This document shows positions 7,662 to 15,347 of a stretch of DNA of 64,000 bases, one piece after another. A program made the translations under genes and the position numbers. Under the pieces are notes generated by a model. It saw only the letters and a list, made by a program, of their open reading frames with translations. It did no database searches and had not been told where the DNA came from. Location of the stretch: contig JAFZRU010000010.1 of the NCBI GenBank assembly GCA_017619755.1, positions 1-64,000 of the forward strand, written 5' to 3'. The stretch comes from Prevotella sp. Its GTDB lineage: Bacteria > Bacteroidota > Bacteroidia > Bacteroidales > Bacteroidaceae. Each line of letters starts with the position of its first letter. Positions within the stretch are counted from its first letter, which is position 1.

Positions 7662-8474
7662 ATGGAACGAAAGATGAAAAATAATGTGGTTGTTGCCTTT
7701 ATTATCTTGCTTACGCTGATATTTTTATATAATAAGAATAGCCAGGTGGAAATATACAAGGTTTCTCCAGAATTATATGAGTTTGATAAGAAAACCATCG
7801 CAGAAGCATTCTTGAATAATGTGGAGTATTATAGACTGCATTATCCATATAATTTGGAACATAGATATATGCATTCTTTGGATTCTATTGAGGCAAGTCT
7901 AATAGAAGAAAAAATAGAAAAACATTTCCAAATGTACCCCAAAGTGGAAAATGATCCTGCAAATTTTTATTTACCATCAGCTAGTCGGACTATGATAACT
8001 GGGGAATATGTTAATTCTCCTATCCCAACTAAAGATCAGGTGTTTGTATCAACAGACAGCATATTTTACAATAAAGACGCTTCACTATGCATTGCTTTCT
8101 TATGTGTAGAAAATAAATTTAGCGATATTGATGGATTAGAAAATTGTGCACATACTTTTGTCGCTGAGGCATTGGTCGGATATAGGAAGCATCCAAATGA
8201 TACACTGAAGACATACCCTTTGACTATTTTCAGATTAATGGGATATGATAAAAAGAAAACTTTAGTAGAAGATTTAATTAAATTATATACATCAAAATTA
8301 AAATGGATTATTCTACCAGGAACTATTTATGGGTGGAAGCGATTTAGGTATAATGTTGGAGAAAAAGGGTTCTTCACAGATTCCCCTCTTTTTTTGAAAT
8401 ACAACGACACAACTTATTATTTTCAAATGTACAAGGCTTTAGGTGAAGATTGTCATTACGATTATCCTTATTAG
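7662..8474 (+). CDS. Membrane-anchored protein of unknown function, probable orphan immunity gene
   Basis: About 270 residues; starts at 7653 (GTG), 7662 and 7674 are all possible, and I chose the first ATG. One N-terminal membrane helix (VVVAFIILLTLIFLY) precedes a soluble domain with no recognised family. It is AT-rich, lies 30 bases after a Rhs fragment that has lost its tip, and resembles the other two putative immunity genes in layout (short cytoplasmic start, one helix, external domain). I infer it once protected against a deleted or exchanged toxin tip. Confidence 0.5.
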   Translation: MERKMKNNVVVAFIILLTLIFLYNKNSQVEIYKVSPELYEFDKKTIAEAFLNNVEYYRLHYPYNLEHRYMHSLDSIEASLIEEKIEKHFQMYPKVENDPANFYLPSASRTMITGEYVNSPIPTKDQVFVSTDSIFYNKDASLCIAFLCVENKFSDIDGLENCAHTFVAEALVGYRKHPNDTLKTYPLTIFRLMGYDKKKTLVEDLIKLYTSKLKWIILPGTIYGWKRFRYNVGEKGFFTDSPLFLKYNDTTYYFQMYKALGEDCHYDYPY

Positions 8475-8612
8475 TCAGTTCGTGAATTATGTTCAAAATA
8501 AAAAAGCAGGTCAATTATATCTTGGCGCACTTGCTACCTGCTCTCTGTCTATATTACTCTTCAATACTTCAATAAATCCTTATATGTCAGTTAAAAATCA
8601 AACACAAAAAAT

Positions 8613-10097
8613 ATGATAAGACTAACATTGATGATAGCTCTTGCCTTTCAAGCAATCTTGTCTATCCATGCACAAGTGAAAGCTCGTATAGAATTACCTT
8701 ACAAAGAAGAAATACGCGATTATCGCATCATCCCTATGAAAGAGAAAGGAGTGCTGATTGCCACGCTTTCAGTGAAATCGTCGGATGGTATGCGAATGTT
8801 GAAACTAACCCATTACGACACCGACCTTCAGCTGGTGAAGAGCGACTCCACACAGTTGGACCGAAGCATGGACTTTGATGAATACCTGTACGACGATGGC
8901 CGCTGCCTCGTTGTCCTTCGGGAGATGGGGCGTGTGCTGTTGGGGCCACGGAAGGTCATCGGAGACGACGTCGCCATTGTAACCTACATACCCTCCACCC
9001 GAGAGATGGGCGTGGTGAACGGGAATTACCCCGAGAACGCCAGCATTGGCATCTTGGCGGCGGGCGACGGCATCATGGCCTTCACCACGACAAAGCGGTA
9101 CTTTGACTACATCGGAATGGTGGACCTCTCCACCGGCGACGGACAAATACTCGACCCCGGCATCAGTGGTGGCAGGAGTAAGGAATGCAGCGTCCTGAGG
9201 ACCATGGTGGTGAATGACGAAGTGCTCTCCCTCGTTCGCACAAAGAAAGGCACCCATCTCGTGAGGTTCGACAGACGGGGTGGGCAAAAGTCGTGCTTCA
9301 ACCTTACGCAGGACCTTGTGCAAAGGCTGTTGACGGCATCCATCACGGAAAAGGGCGGCAGCCTCTTAGTCACCGGCACATTCACCAACCACAAGAAGAA
9401 AAATTACGACCAAGGCATCTACTTCGCCCGAATCGATGGCGACAAGCTCGCCTTCATCCGTTTCTACAACTTCCTCGACCTGCAGCACTTCACCGAGTAC
9501 ATGAGCGGAAGGGGGCAGAGGAAGGTGGAGCGCAAGAAGGAAAGGGCCGAGAGAAAGGGGAAGACGATTCAGATGAACAGCTTAGTCACCTCTCACGGAT
9601 TGATTGAACATGGTGGCGCATACTACTATGTCGGCGAGGCCTACTTCCCCACCTATGTTGTCATCACCACCGGCTTCTCCACCACCACGGTGTTCGACGG
9701 ATACAAGTACACCCATGCCGTCCTGGCGAAGTTCGACGCCGATGGGATCCTCTTGTGGGACAACTGCTTTCCAATGGATCCATCGTTCAAACCCAAGAGG
9801 GTGATCCATTTTGTGGCGGCGGGATTCGACGGGAAAAACGTCAACGCCCTCTATCCCGACAAGCGGTTGCTCGTATCGAAGCTGTTCCGCGACACGGATG
9901 GCGAGGTGGTGCAGGACAAGCAGAAAGAAGTGATGGATACCGGCGACGAGGATGAGGACGTGAAGAAGGCCAAGGATACTGAAACGGCATATTGGTATGG
10001 TGACAATTTCTTGGTTTATGGAATTCAAGTAGTAAAGAACAATGCGACAGGCGAGCGCAGAAAAGTAATATTCATCAACAAATACTCGATAGAATGA
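8613..10097 (+). CDS. Exported protein of unknown function
   Basis: A 494-residue protein with a signal peptide (MIRLTLMIALAFQAILSIHAQ). Repeated short strands such as GVLIATLSVKSSDGMRMLKLTHYD and GSLLVTGTFTNHKKKNYDQGIYFARIDGD suggest a beta-propeller-like fold. A lysine/arginine-rich segment (about residues 300-320) and an acidic segment (DTGDEDEDVKKAKD) near 450 look like linkers. No catalytic motif was found. Base composition returns to that of the host after the AT-rich Rhs tips. It overlaps the next gene by four bases (ATGA), so the two form an operon. Confidence 0.65.
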   Translation: MIRLTLMIALAFQAILSIHAQVKARIELPYKEEIRDYRIIPMKEKGVLIATLSVKSSDGMRMLKLTHYDTDLQLVKSDSTQLDRSMDFDEYLYDDGRCLVVLREMGRVLLGPRKVIGDDVAIVTYIPSTREMGVVNGNYPENASIGILAAGDGIMAFTTTKRYFDYIGMVDLSTGDGQILDPGISGGRSKECSVLRTMVVNDEVLSLVRTKKGTHLVRFDRRGGQKSCFNLTQDLVQRLLTASITEKGGSLLVTGTFTNHKKKNYDQGIYFARIDGDKLAFIRFYNFLDLQHFTEYMSGRGQRKVERKKERAERKGKTIQMNSLVTSHGLIEHGGAYYYVGEAYFPTYVVITTGFSTTTVFDGYKYTHAVLAKFDADGILLWDNCFPMDPSFKPKRVIHFVAAGFDGKNVNALYPDKRLLVSKLFRDTDGEVVQDKQKEVMDTGDEDEDVKKAKDTETAYWYGDNFLVYGIQVVKNNATGERRKVIFINKYSIE

Positions 10098-10606
10098 AAA
10101 CATCAACACGTATTTTCATGTCAATCGCCTTTTTGGCATTGGCGTTCTTGATTCCCAACAAAACCTTTTCACAAGCTTTCGACGGAGACATGGACGAGAA
10201 AATCCATGCGGGATATCTAAACGTGGATGGTCATTCCGGCGTGGAAATGGAGTGTGTGGAGGGAGCTAATGACTACCTCTCTTACGGGTTCTTTGCAAGG
10301 GTGTTATTGGGCAATGACGTGGAAAAGAAAAATATGGGATGGGCGGACATCGGCTCTGCAATCTATTTCCATTGGGATGAATTGCTAAAACTCACTTCTA
10401 AACTCGACATCCACACAGGCTTCCAATTGAGTTGGCAAAGCGGATGGATTACCGGGGGAATGAGGTATAATTTCAGTGAGCGATGGGGTGTGTATGCTCG
10501 CATACAAAAAGGGTTGTTTGACGTGGTTCATTCCAAGGATTTCGACTATCCGTATAATGGTCGCAAATTGGGTTTCTCGGTCGGATTAACGTTCAGTTTG
10601 CAGTAG
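10094..10606 (+). CDS. Small exported beta-barrel-like protein (DUF6646-like)
   Basis: A 170-residue protein with a signal peptide ending near TFSQA. The rest alternates aromatic and polar residues in short strands (YLSYGFFARVLLG, GFQLSWQSGWITGGMRYNF, RWGVYARIQKGL) and ends in LGFSVGLTFSLQ. A C-terminal strand with aromatic or hydrophobic alternate residues is typical of outer-membrane barrels. It resembles the DUF6646 family of Bacteroidetes, to my memory. ATG overlaps the previous stop, so it is co-translated with the 494-residue exported protein, perhaps as its membrane partner. Confidence 0.6.
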   Translation: MKTSTRIFMSIAFLALAFLIPNKTFSQAFDGDMDEKIHAGYLNVDGHSGVEMECVEGANDYLSYGFFARVLLGNDVEKKNMGWADIGSAIYFHWDELLKLTSKLDIHTGFQLSWQSGWITGGMRYNFSERWGVYARIQKGLFDVVHSKDFDYPYNGRKLGFSVGLTFSLQ

Positions 10607-10650
10607 AAACTATCGCATCGTACAAACTCTTTTTTATATGACATTCACAA

Positions 10651-10701
10651 ACATTCGCCCTGACGGGCGAGCGGATGGACATAAAGTCCACCCCTACAGC
10701 A
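10651..10701 (+). repeat. 51-bp double-hairpin dispersed element, copy C
   Basis: Identical to copy B over 51 bases. About 20 further bases upstream (TATATGACA...CACAAAC) are also shared, including an ATG that opens a 30-codon frame through the element. It follows the stop of the exported pair by 44 bases. Confidence 0.9.
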
Positions 10702-10708
10702 ATGATGG

Positions 10709-10737
10709 CCTCTTGATTGCTTGTTGTTAGCAAGAGG
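10709..10737. terminator. Hairpin between convergent genes
   Basis: Arms CCTCTTG and CAAGAGG around 15 bases. There is no clear T-run, so it is a weak terminator candidate for the convergent transcripts. Confidence 0.3.
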
Positions 10738-10750
10738 AAGGGAAGCGAAA

Positions 10751-10798
10751 ACCCGTCCCTACTTTTGCAACATGGGTTGTTGTTCGATAGGGACGGGT
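10751..10798. terminator. Long hairpin between convergent genes
   Basis: Perfect 11-base arms ACCCGTCCCTA and TAGGGACGGGT enclose a smaller hairpin (CAAC/GTTG). It lies about 50 bases past the end of the lactate permease gene and downstream of the plus-strand exported pair. There is no long T-run, so a bidirectional terminator or an RNA-protecting structure are both possible. Confidence 0.45.
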
Positions 10799-10846
10799 GT
10801 GATGGATGTGAAAACATCCTAAGATTTGTAGGTCAAGATATTTGTC

Positions 10847-12448
10847 TTACAGCACAAGTCCGAGATAGACCATGAGGCCGTTCATAAGTATCCAGAAGAT
10901 GGCGAAAGGCATCGTCTTGCGCATGATGTCTCCATCCTGACCCTCCATGTCGCATGCCGCAGTGGCGATGGCGATGCTCTGTGGTGACAGCAACTTGCCA
11001 CCCTCCGAACCGGCACAGTTGGCTGCGGCGAGCCAGTTGGTCTCGTTGCCAGGTACTCCGAAGAAGGTGGAGTTGTTGACAAGGCCAAGGTCGCTGGCGG
11101 CAGTGGCTTGCAGCTTGCCGAAGAGAATGTTGGCATTGGTGGCACTGCCAGTGACAAATGTGCCAATGGAGCCGATGAGTGGTGCAAAGAACGGGAAGAT
11201 GCTGCCAGTAAGGGTGACGAGCCCCTTGGCGATGTCGTTGGTCATACCAGCGTTGTTCATCAGCATGGCCATAGCAACGAGACAGCAGATGGTCACAGCG
11301 GTCTTCTGAAGATTGATGGTCGTCTTGGCAAGAAGTTTCATCAAACTGCCAAAACTCATGCCTTGTATCATTCCACCGATGGTGGCACCGAGGAAGATCA
11401 TCAAGCCCGCATTGGAAAGCCATCCAAATTTGAACGTGTTGCCTGTGGAAGGCAGGTCAAACTTGGTCACCAGTGTCTCGTTCAACAGTTGGTTGATGGA
11501 CGGCACAATCTTGCTGGAAATGAGGATGAAGAAAATGATGAGGCCATAGACACTCCATGCCTTCAAGGTCTTGGTTGTACCGAAATATTTCTTTTCCACT
11601 TTCACCTCGTCAGCTGGGTTCTCATCATGGATAAACAACTTGTTGTATATCAGCATGGCGATGATGGCAGCCACGGAGCCGAGGATGGCCGGGGTCTCCG
11701 GTCCGATGAAATGGGCGCAGCAGAACTGCACGATGATGGAGAAGGTACCCACGAACAAAGCCAACGTGATATTCTTCACAATTTTCGTGCGGTCGGTCAT
11801 CATCAAGATAAGGAAGGGAGTGATGTAGAACATCAACGACAGCTGGACGATGATGAACGTGGCCACCTCACAGAGCATCTCCGGGGAAGCCACTCCCTCT
11901 GCAGCCACCTGGTTGGCCAGCGTGGTGGCGGGAAGACCCACGGCACCGAAGCCGACGGCCACCGTATTGGCTATCAAGCAGATGACAGCGGAGAACATCG
12001 GTTTGAAGCCCAAGCCGATGAGGATGGCAGCCGGTATGGCCACAGCAGTGCCGAAGCCAGCCATACCTTCAAGCACGCCACCAAGACCCCACGTCAAGAG
12101 CAGCACGAGCAGACCTTTGTCCGAGGTCATTTGGATGAACTGTGTCTTGATGGTTTCTATCTCCTTTGTCTCGCAAAGTATGTTGTAGCTGTAGATGGCA
12201 CAGATGATGATGAGGATGATGGGGAAGCAAGCCTTGAGCAGACCCTCGATGATGGACCAAAGCGCAATGCCATAGATGGAGACACCCGCATATTTCTCAG
12301 GAATGATGCCCATGGCAGGTGCGGCAAACAAGGCCAGAATGATGGTAACGATGAGTGTCACGATGGCGCTTTTGTAGCCCGACACTTTGAAGCCCATCAT
12401 CAACACGATGAGCAATACAATTGGAATAACCGAAATTAGTGCTGACAT
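10847..12448 (-). CDS. lctP: L-lactate permease family transporter
   Basis: A 533-residue integral membrane protein with 12 or more hydrophobic helices. The stretch GGVLEGMAGFGTAVAIPAAI at about residues 115-135 is the hallmark of the LctP/LldP/GlcA family, which imports lactate or glycolate with protons. Length matches the family (about 500-560). In an anaerobic gut-type bacterium it could also export lactate. It lies 41 bases downstream of deoD on the same strand and may share its transcript. No lactate-utilisation genes are beside it, so the substrate is inferred from family alone. Confidence 0.88.
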   Translation of the reverse strand: MSALISVIPIVLLIVLMMGFKVSGYKSAIVTLIVTIILALFAAPAMGIIPEKYAGVSIYGIALWSIIEGLLKACFPIILIIICAIYSYNILCETKEIETIKTQFIQMTSDKGLLVLLLTWGLGGVLEGMAGFGTAVAIPAAILIGLGFKPMFSAVICLIANTVAVGFGAVGLPATTLANQVAAEGVASPEMLCEVATFIIVQLSLMFYITPFLILMMTDRTKIVKNITLALFVGTFSIIVQFCCAHFIGPETPAILGSVAAIIAMLIYNKLFIHDENPADEVKVEKKYFGTTKTLKAWSVYGLIIFFILISSKIVPSINQLLNETLVTKFDLPSTGNTFKFGWLSNAGLMIFLGATIGGMIQGMSFGSLMKLLAKTTINLQKTAVTICCLVAMAMLMNNAGMTNDIAKGLVTLTGSIFPFFAPLIGSIGTFVTGSATNANILFGKLQATAASDLGLVNNSTFFGVPGNETNWLAAANCAGSEGGKLLSPQSIAIATAACDMEGQDGDIMRKTMPFAIFWILMNGLMVYLGLVL

Positions 12449-12489
12449 AAGTAGAATGGTTTTTGATTATTAAGACGTTTTGTCTTTTG

Positions 12490-13197
12490 TCATACAAGTG
12501 AGAAAGCCACTTCCATCATGTGGGTGAAAGAGGTTTGTCGCTCCTCGGCTGTCGTGGCCAACCCCTTGATGATGTGGTCGGAAATGGTGCAGATGGTGAG
12601 TGCGCGGTTGCCCGAACGTGCGGCGTTCATATAGAGTGCCGTGGCTTCCATTTCAACCGCCAATACTCCCATGTTCATCCATTTGTCGTTGTGGGCGTTT
12701 TCCGTGTAGAACGTGTCGGAAGAGAATACGTTTCCAACCTTGTAATTGTAGCCCAGACGCTCACATGCCTCGGCGGCGCCTCGGCATAGGCTGAAGTCGG
12801 CGATGGGAGCGAACGTGCCGGGCAGTTCATACTGCATGGCATAGTTGGAATTGGTGCAGGAGCCCATGGCTATCACCAAGTCGCCCAAATTCAAATCCTC
12901 ACAGATAGAACCAGCGGACCCCACACGGATGATGGTCTTCACGCCGTAGAAATTGAATAATTCGTAACTATAAATGCCGATGGACGGTATGCCCATGCCA
13001 TGGCCCATCACGCTGACGCGTTTGCCTTTGTGCGTGCCGGTAAAACCAAGCATTCCACGAACGTTATTGAACTGCACCGGGTTGTCGAGGAACTTCTCTG
13101 CCATAAACTTGGCCCTCAACGGGTCACCGGCCATGATGACGGTTTCGGCTATTTCGCCAAATTGTGCCCCAATGTGGGGAGTGGGTGTGTTTGCCAT
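12490..13197 (-). CDS. deoD: Purine nucleoside phosphorylase, DeoD type
   Basis: A 235-residue cytoplasmic enzyme that splits purine (deoxy)nucleosides with phosphate into base and (deoxy)ribose-1-phosphate. Family motifs are present: AGDPLRAKF near the N-terminus, [34 protein letters not shown] for ribose binding, and SDHIIKG with the catalytic Asp near the C-terminus. Length matches the hexameric bacterial enzyme. A TAnnTTTG promoter (13233-13226) lies about 30 bases upstream. Confidence 0.95.
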   Translation of the reverse strand: MANTPTPHIGAQFGEIAETVIMAGDPLRAKFMAEKFLDNPVQFNNVRGMLGFTGTHKGKRVSVMGHGMGIPSIGIYSYELFNFYGVKTIIRVGSAGSICEDLNLGDLVIAMGSCTNSNYAMQYELPGTFAPIADFSLCRGAAEACERLGYNYKVGNVFSSDTFYTENAHNDKWMNMGVLAVEMEATALYMNAARSGNRALTICTISDHIIKGLATTAEERQTSFTHMMEVAFSLV

Positions 13198-13225
13198 AAG
13201 ATATCGGTTTTGATGATTACTTCGG

Positions 13226-13233
13226 CAAATTTA
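13226..13233 (-). promoter_or_regulatory. Bacteroidetes -7 element for deoD
   Basis: Minus-strand TAAATTTG; predicted start near 13219, 22 bases before the deoD ATG. Confidence 0.55.
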
Positions 13234-13354
13234 GCAAATTTTTAGCAATATCACAATTTTTTTCAATAATAATCAGATAATTAACATTCTTTAGATGTTT
13301 TCGGGTGTTTTTGTGACAACTCAGCGAATCGCAAAAGTAGTCGCCTTCGGCGAG

Positions 13355-13474
13355 AAATCTTTCAAATCTATCCAAATCTTTCAAATCTATTTTGTTAGAA
13401 TTCAAAAAAATATGACGTTTCTTAGTAACAAGTTCGCTTGATTTGTTTGATTTGAACAGATTTGTTTGATTTGA
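13355..13474. repeat. Paired direct repeats in inverted arrangement, intergenic
   Basis: A 17-base unit AAATCTTTCAAATCTAT occurs at 13355 and 13374. A 16-base unit GATTTGTTTGATTTGA occurs at 13440 and 13459. The two types are near inverse complements (CAAATC/GATTTG), so the region can fold into a long stem. It lies in the gap 13198-13574 between deoD and the repeat-bearing protein. GTGACAACTC is also repeated at 13313 and 13555. A minus-strand frame of 114 codons crosses the gap but looks non-coding. Confidence 0.6.
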
Positions 13475-13574
13475 CTTTCGCTTCGCACGTCGACCGTTGG
13501 TTCTGCCCGTTAGGGCAATCCATAATTGAATCGCTGAACAGATACGGTGCTTTCGTGACAACTCTTGATGAACC

Positions 13575-15152
13575 TTACCGCACAGTAGTAAAAGGTTCTT
13601 TGATGGTGAAGGTCTTTTCGTATCCTTTTGTCTTCACGGTGTAAGTGCCTCCAATTTTGAAGGCGGGGGTGCCGACGAGACTGGCACTCCGACGCATAGA
13701 GAACGGAATGGTGATTGTGTCAATGAGTTTTCCGTTATCGTCGAAGACACTGATGGGTTCATCCTTTGCGATGTTGAGACCAATCAGTAGGACGGTGGGT
13801 TGCTTGGCGGTCTCGTTGGTAGGTACGGAAGGCATCTCACCCATGCCGCCGCCGACAGTGAAAATCGTGCCGCCCTCGATGACGAGTGGGGCAAAGTCGC
13901 AGTCAAGTCCCTCTTCAGGCGACCCCACCTGGCTCCAGGCGTACAAGGTGCCACCCGTGACGATGACAGCAGGATCGATATCCTGATTGCTGTTGTTGCC
14001 GAAAGGCATGAAGAAGCCGCCCTTGGGGTTGGAGTCGATGGCATCGTTGGTCGTGCTGATAGCGGTGACATGGGTGCCATTGAACTCAATGGTTGCGTTG
14101 GCGTTGATGGCGTCGTCGGTGGCGAACACATCTACCTTGCCACCATTGAAGATGATGCCCTCTTTGCCCTCTATGCCTTCCGCCCCTGCAGTAGAGGTTC
14201 TGACGGTTACGTTGCCGCTGTTGATGGTGATTTTTCCTTTCGAGGCAATGCCCTTGGTGGAAGCCACATATTTGTGCTTTCCACTAAAACCTCCACCAAA
14301 GTCAGGGAAACCGCCTTGTTGTGTGCTGTCGTTCCCAAAGCCGGGGAAATTGCCGAAGTCGGGCATGGGGAAGCCACCACGCATCGTGCTGTCATTACCA
14401 AAGCCCGGGAAATTGCCGAAATCGGGCATGGGGAAACCGCCACGCATCGTGCTGTCATTACCAAAGCCTGGGAAAATGCCGAAGTCGGGCATGGGGAAAC
14501 CGCCACGCATCGTGCTGTCATTGCCAAAACCGGGGAAATTGCTGAAGTCGGGCATCTCACCGTCGAATCCGGGGAATCCTCCAAAGCCAAAGGGCTTCTC
14601 ACCGAGGTTGTCGCCTGAAGTCGTCACGTTGAGAGTGAGGTCGTTGATGGTGATGTTCTTCTTGGTTTTGATACCACGGCATCCGTCACCCGTGGCTATG
14701 ATGTTGAGCGTACCCTTGCCGGAAAGCAACAGGTTGTCTTTCGCCCAAATGACGGCCGCCTTATGATTGGCGGTGTCATTGCAGGCGGTGATGGTGAGCG
14801 TATTCTTCGTACCTTTGCCCACCACCACCTCTGCCTTCTTCTTGTTCTTCAGGCAAAGCGGGGCTCCCTCCTGGCTGGTCAGCGTCAGGCCATCAAGCGT
14901 CACCTTGACCTTTCCGGCAGTGCTCAAGACAAGTTGTCCGTCATCACTCTTGCCCTTCAGCCGGAGGGTGAGTTGATGGCTTTTGTACAAACTCTCAATG
15001 CTCACCTTGGCGCCATCGATGTTGACATTCACACTGTCCTTTGTCTTTTGTTTCACTTTCACCGTCGCACCATCATAGCGGATGGTGATGTCTTGTGCAT
15101 AACATACGCTGCCCATGAAGAAGAGCAGACCCCAAAATAGAATTTTTTGCAT
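13575..15152 (-). CDS. Exported carbohydrate-binding beta-helix protein (Cthe_2159 type)
   Basis: A 525-residue protein with a signal peptide (cleavage after CYAQ). Residues about 60-200 and 300-470 show the parallel beta-helix pattern of the Cthe_2159 carbohydrate-binding family (VKVTLDGLTLTSQEGAPLCLKNKKKAEVV, GDGCRGIKTKKNITINDLTLNV, KGIASKGKITINSGNVTV). That family binds acidic polysaccharide and calcium and is usually surface-exposed. The helix is interrupted at about residues 200-295 by a Gly/Phe/Pro-rich insert made of 21-residue tandem repeats. The C-terminal 60 residues form a separate beta domain. It is probably secreted; substrate unknown. Confidence 0.75.
   Translation of the reverse strand: MQKILFWGLLFFMGSVCYAQDITIRYDGATVKVKQKTKDSVNVNIDGAKVSIESLYKSHQLTLRLKGKSDDGQLVLSTAGKVKVTLDGLTLTSQEGAPLCLKNKKKAEVVVGKGTKNTLTITACNDTANHKAAVIWAKDNLLLSGKGTLNIIATGDGCRGIKTKKNITINDLTLNVTTSGDNLGEKPFGFGGFPGFDGEMPDFSNFPGFGNDSTMRGGFPMPDFGIFPGFGNDSTMRGGFPMPDFGNFPGFGNDSTMRGGFPMPDFGNFPGFGNDSTQQGGFPDFGGGFSGKHKYVASTKGIASKGKITINSGNVTVRTSTAGAEGIEGKEGIIFNGGKVDVFATDDAINANATIEFNGTHVTAISTTNDAIDSNPKGGFFMPFGNNSNQDIDPAVIVTGGTLYAWSQVGSPEEGLDCDFAPLVIEGGTIFTVGGGMGEMPSVPTNETAKQPTVLLIGLNIAKDEPISVFDDNGKLIDTITIPFSMRRSASLVGTPAFKIGGTYTVKTKGYEKTFTIKEPFTTVR
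14341..14556 (-). repeat. 63-bp in-frame tandem repeats within the beta-helix protein gene
   Basis: Units begin at 14341, 14404 and 14467, with a partial unit at 14530 and a diverged half unit before 14341. Each encodes FPGFGNDSTMRGG followed by FPMPDFG and one variable residue. Units differ by only a few bases, so the array is young and its copy number can change by slippage without breaking the frame. Confidence 0.95.
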
Positions 15153-15213
15153 AAAAGATTAAGTCTAATATCGTTTAGACGGATGCGAGGCGGAAAGGAT
15201 TAAACATCTCATC

Positions 15214-15249
15214 AATCATTGAGCCGACAAAAATGCCGGCTCAATGATT
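15214..15249. terminator. Strong hairpin downstream of the carboxylesterase gene
   Basis: Perfect 13-base arms AATCATTGAGCCG and its complement around a 10-base loop. It lies about 100 bases past the esterase stop (minus strand) and just upstream of the beta-helix gene. A clean T-run is lacking, so factor-independent termination is plausible but not certain. Confidence 0.55.
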
Positions 15250-15333
15250 TATTTTCACACGAATTACCACGAATTATCCATTAATTCCTTGTTTTACAAA
15301 ATTATATGACTAATTAGATGATAATTATATGTT
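15246..15333 (+). repeat. Composite intergenic repeat, downstream copy
   Basis: Block one (15246-15276, ...CACACGAATTACCACGAATTA) resembles 16980-17014 and 17045-17079. Block two (15304-15333) matches 17151-17180 at 26 of 30 bases. Both blocks occur in the same order and orientation on either side of the esterase gene. Confidence 0.7.
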
Positions 15334-15347
15334 GAAGAACTTCATTT

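Noticed and set aside
11108..12439. 443-codon plus-strand frame opposite the lactate permease gene
   Set aside because: His/Asp/Glu-rich antisense shadow of a membrane protein gene; no domain visible.
13217..13561. 114-codon minus-strand frame between deoD and the beta-helix gene
   Set aside because: It runs through short AT-rich repeats and the deoD promoter and has low-complexity K/N/S composition; likely chance.
14341..14556. CRISPR-like spacing of repeats
   Set aside because: Units are contiguous, 63 bases long, in frame within a gene and without variable spacers.
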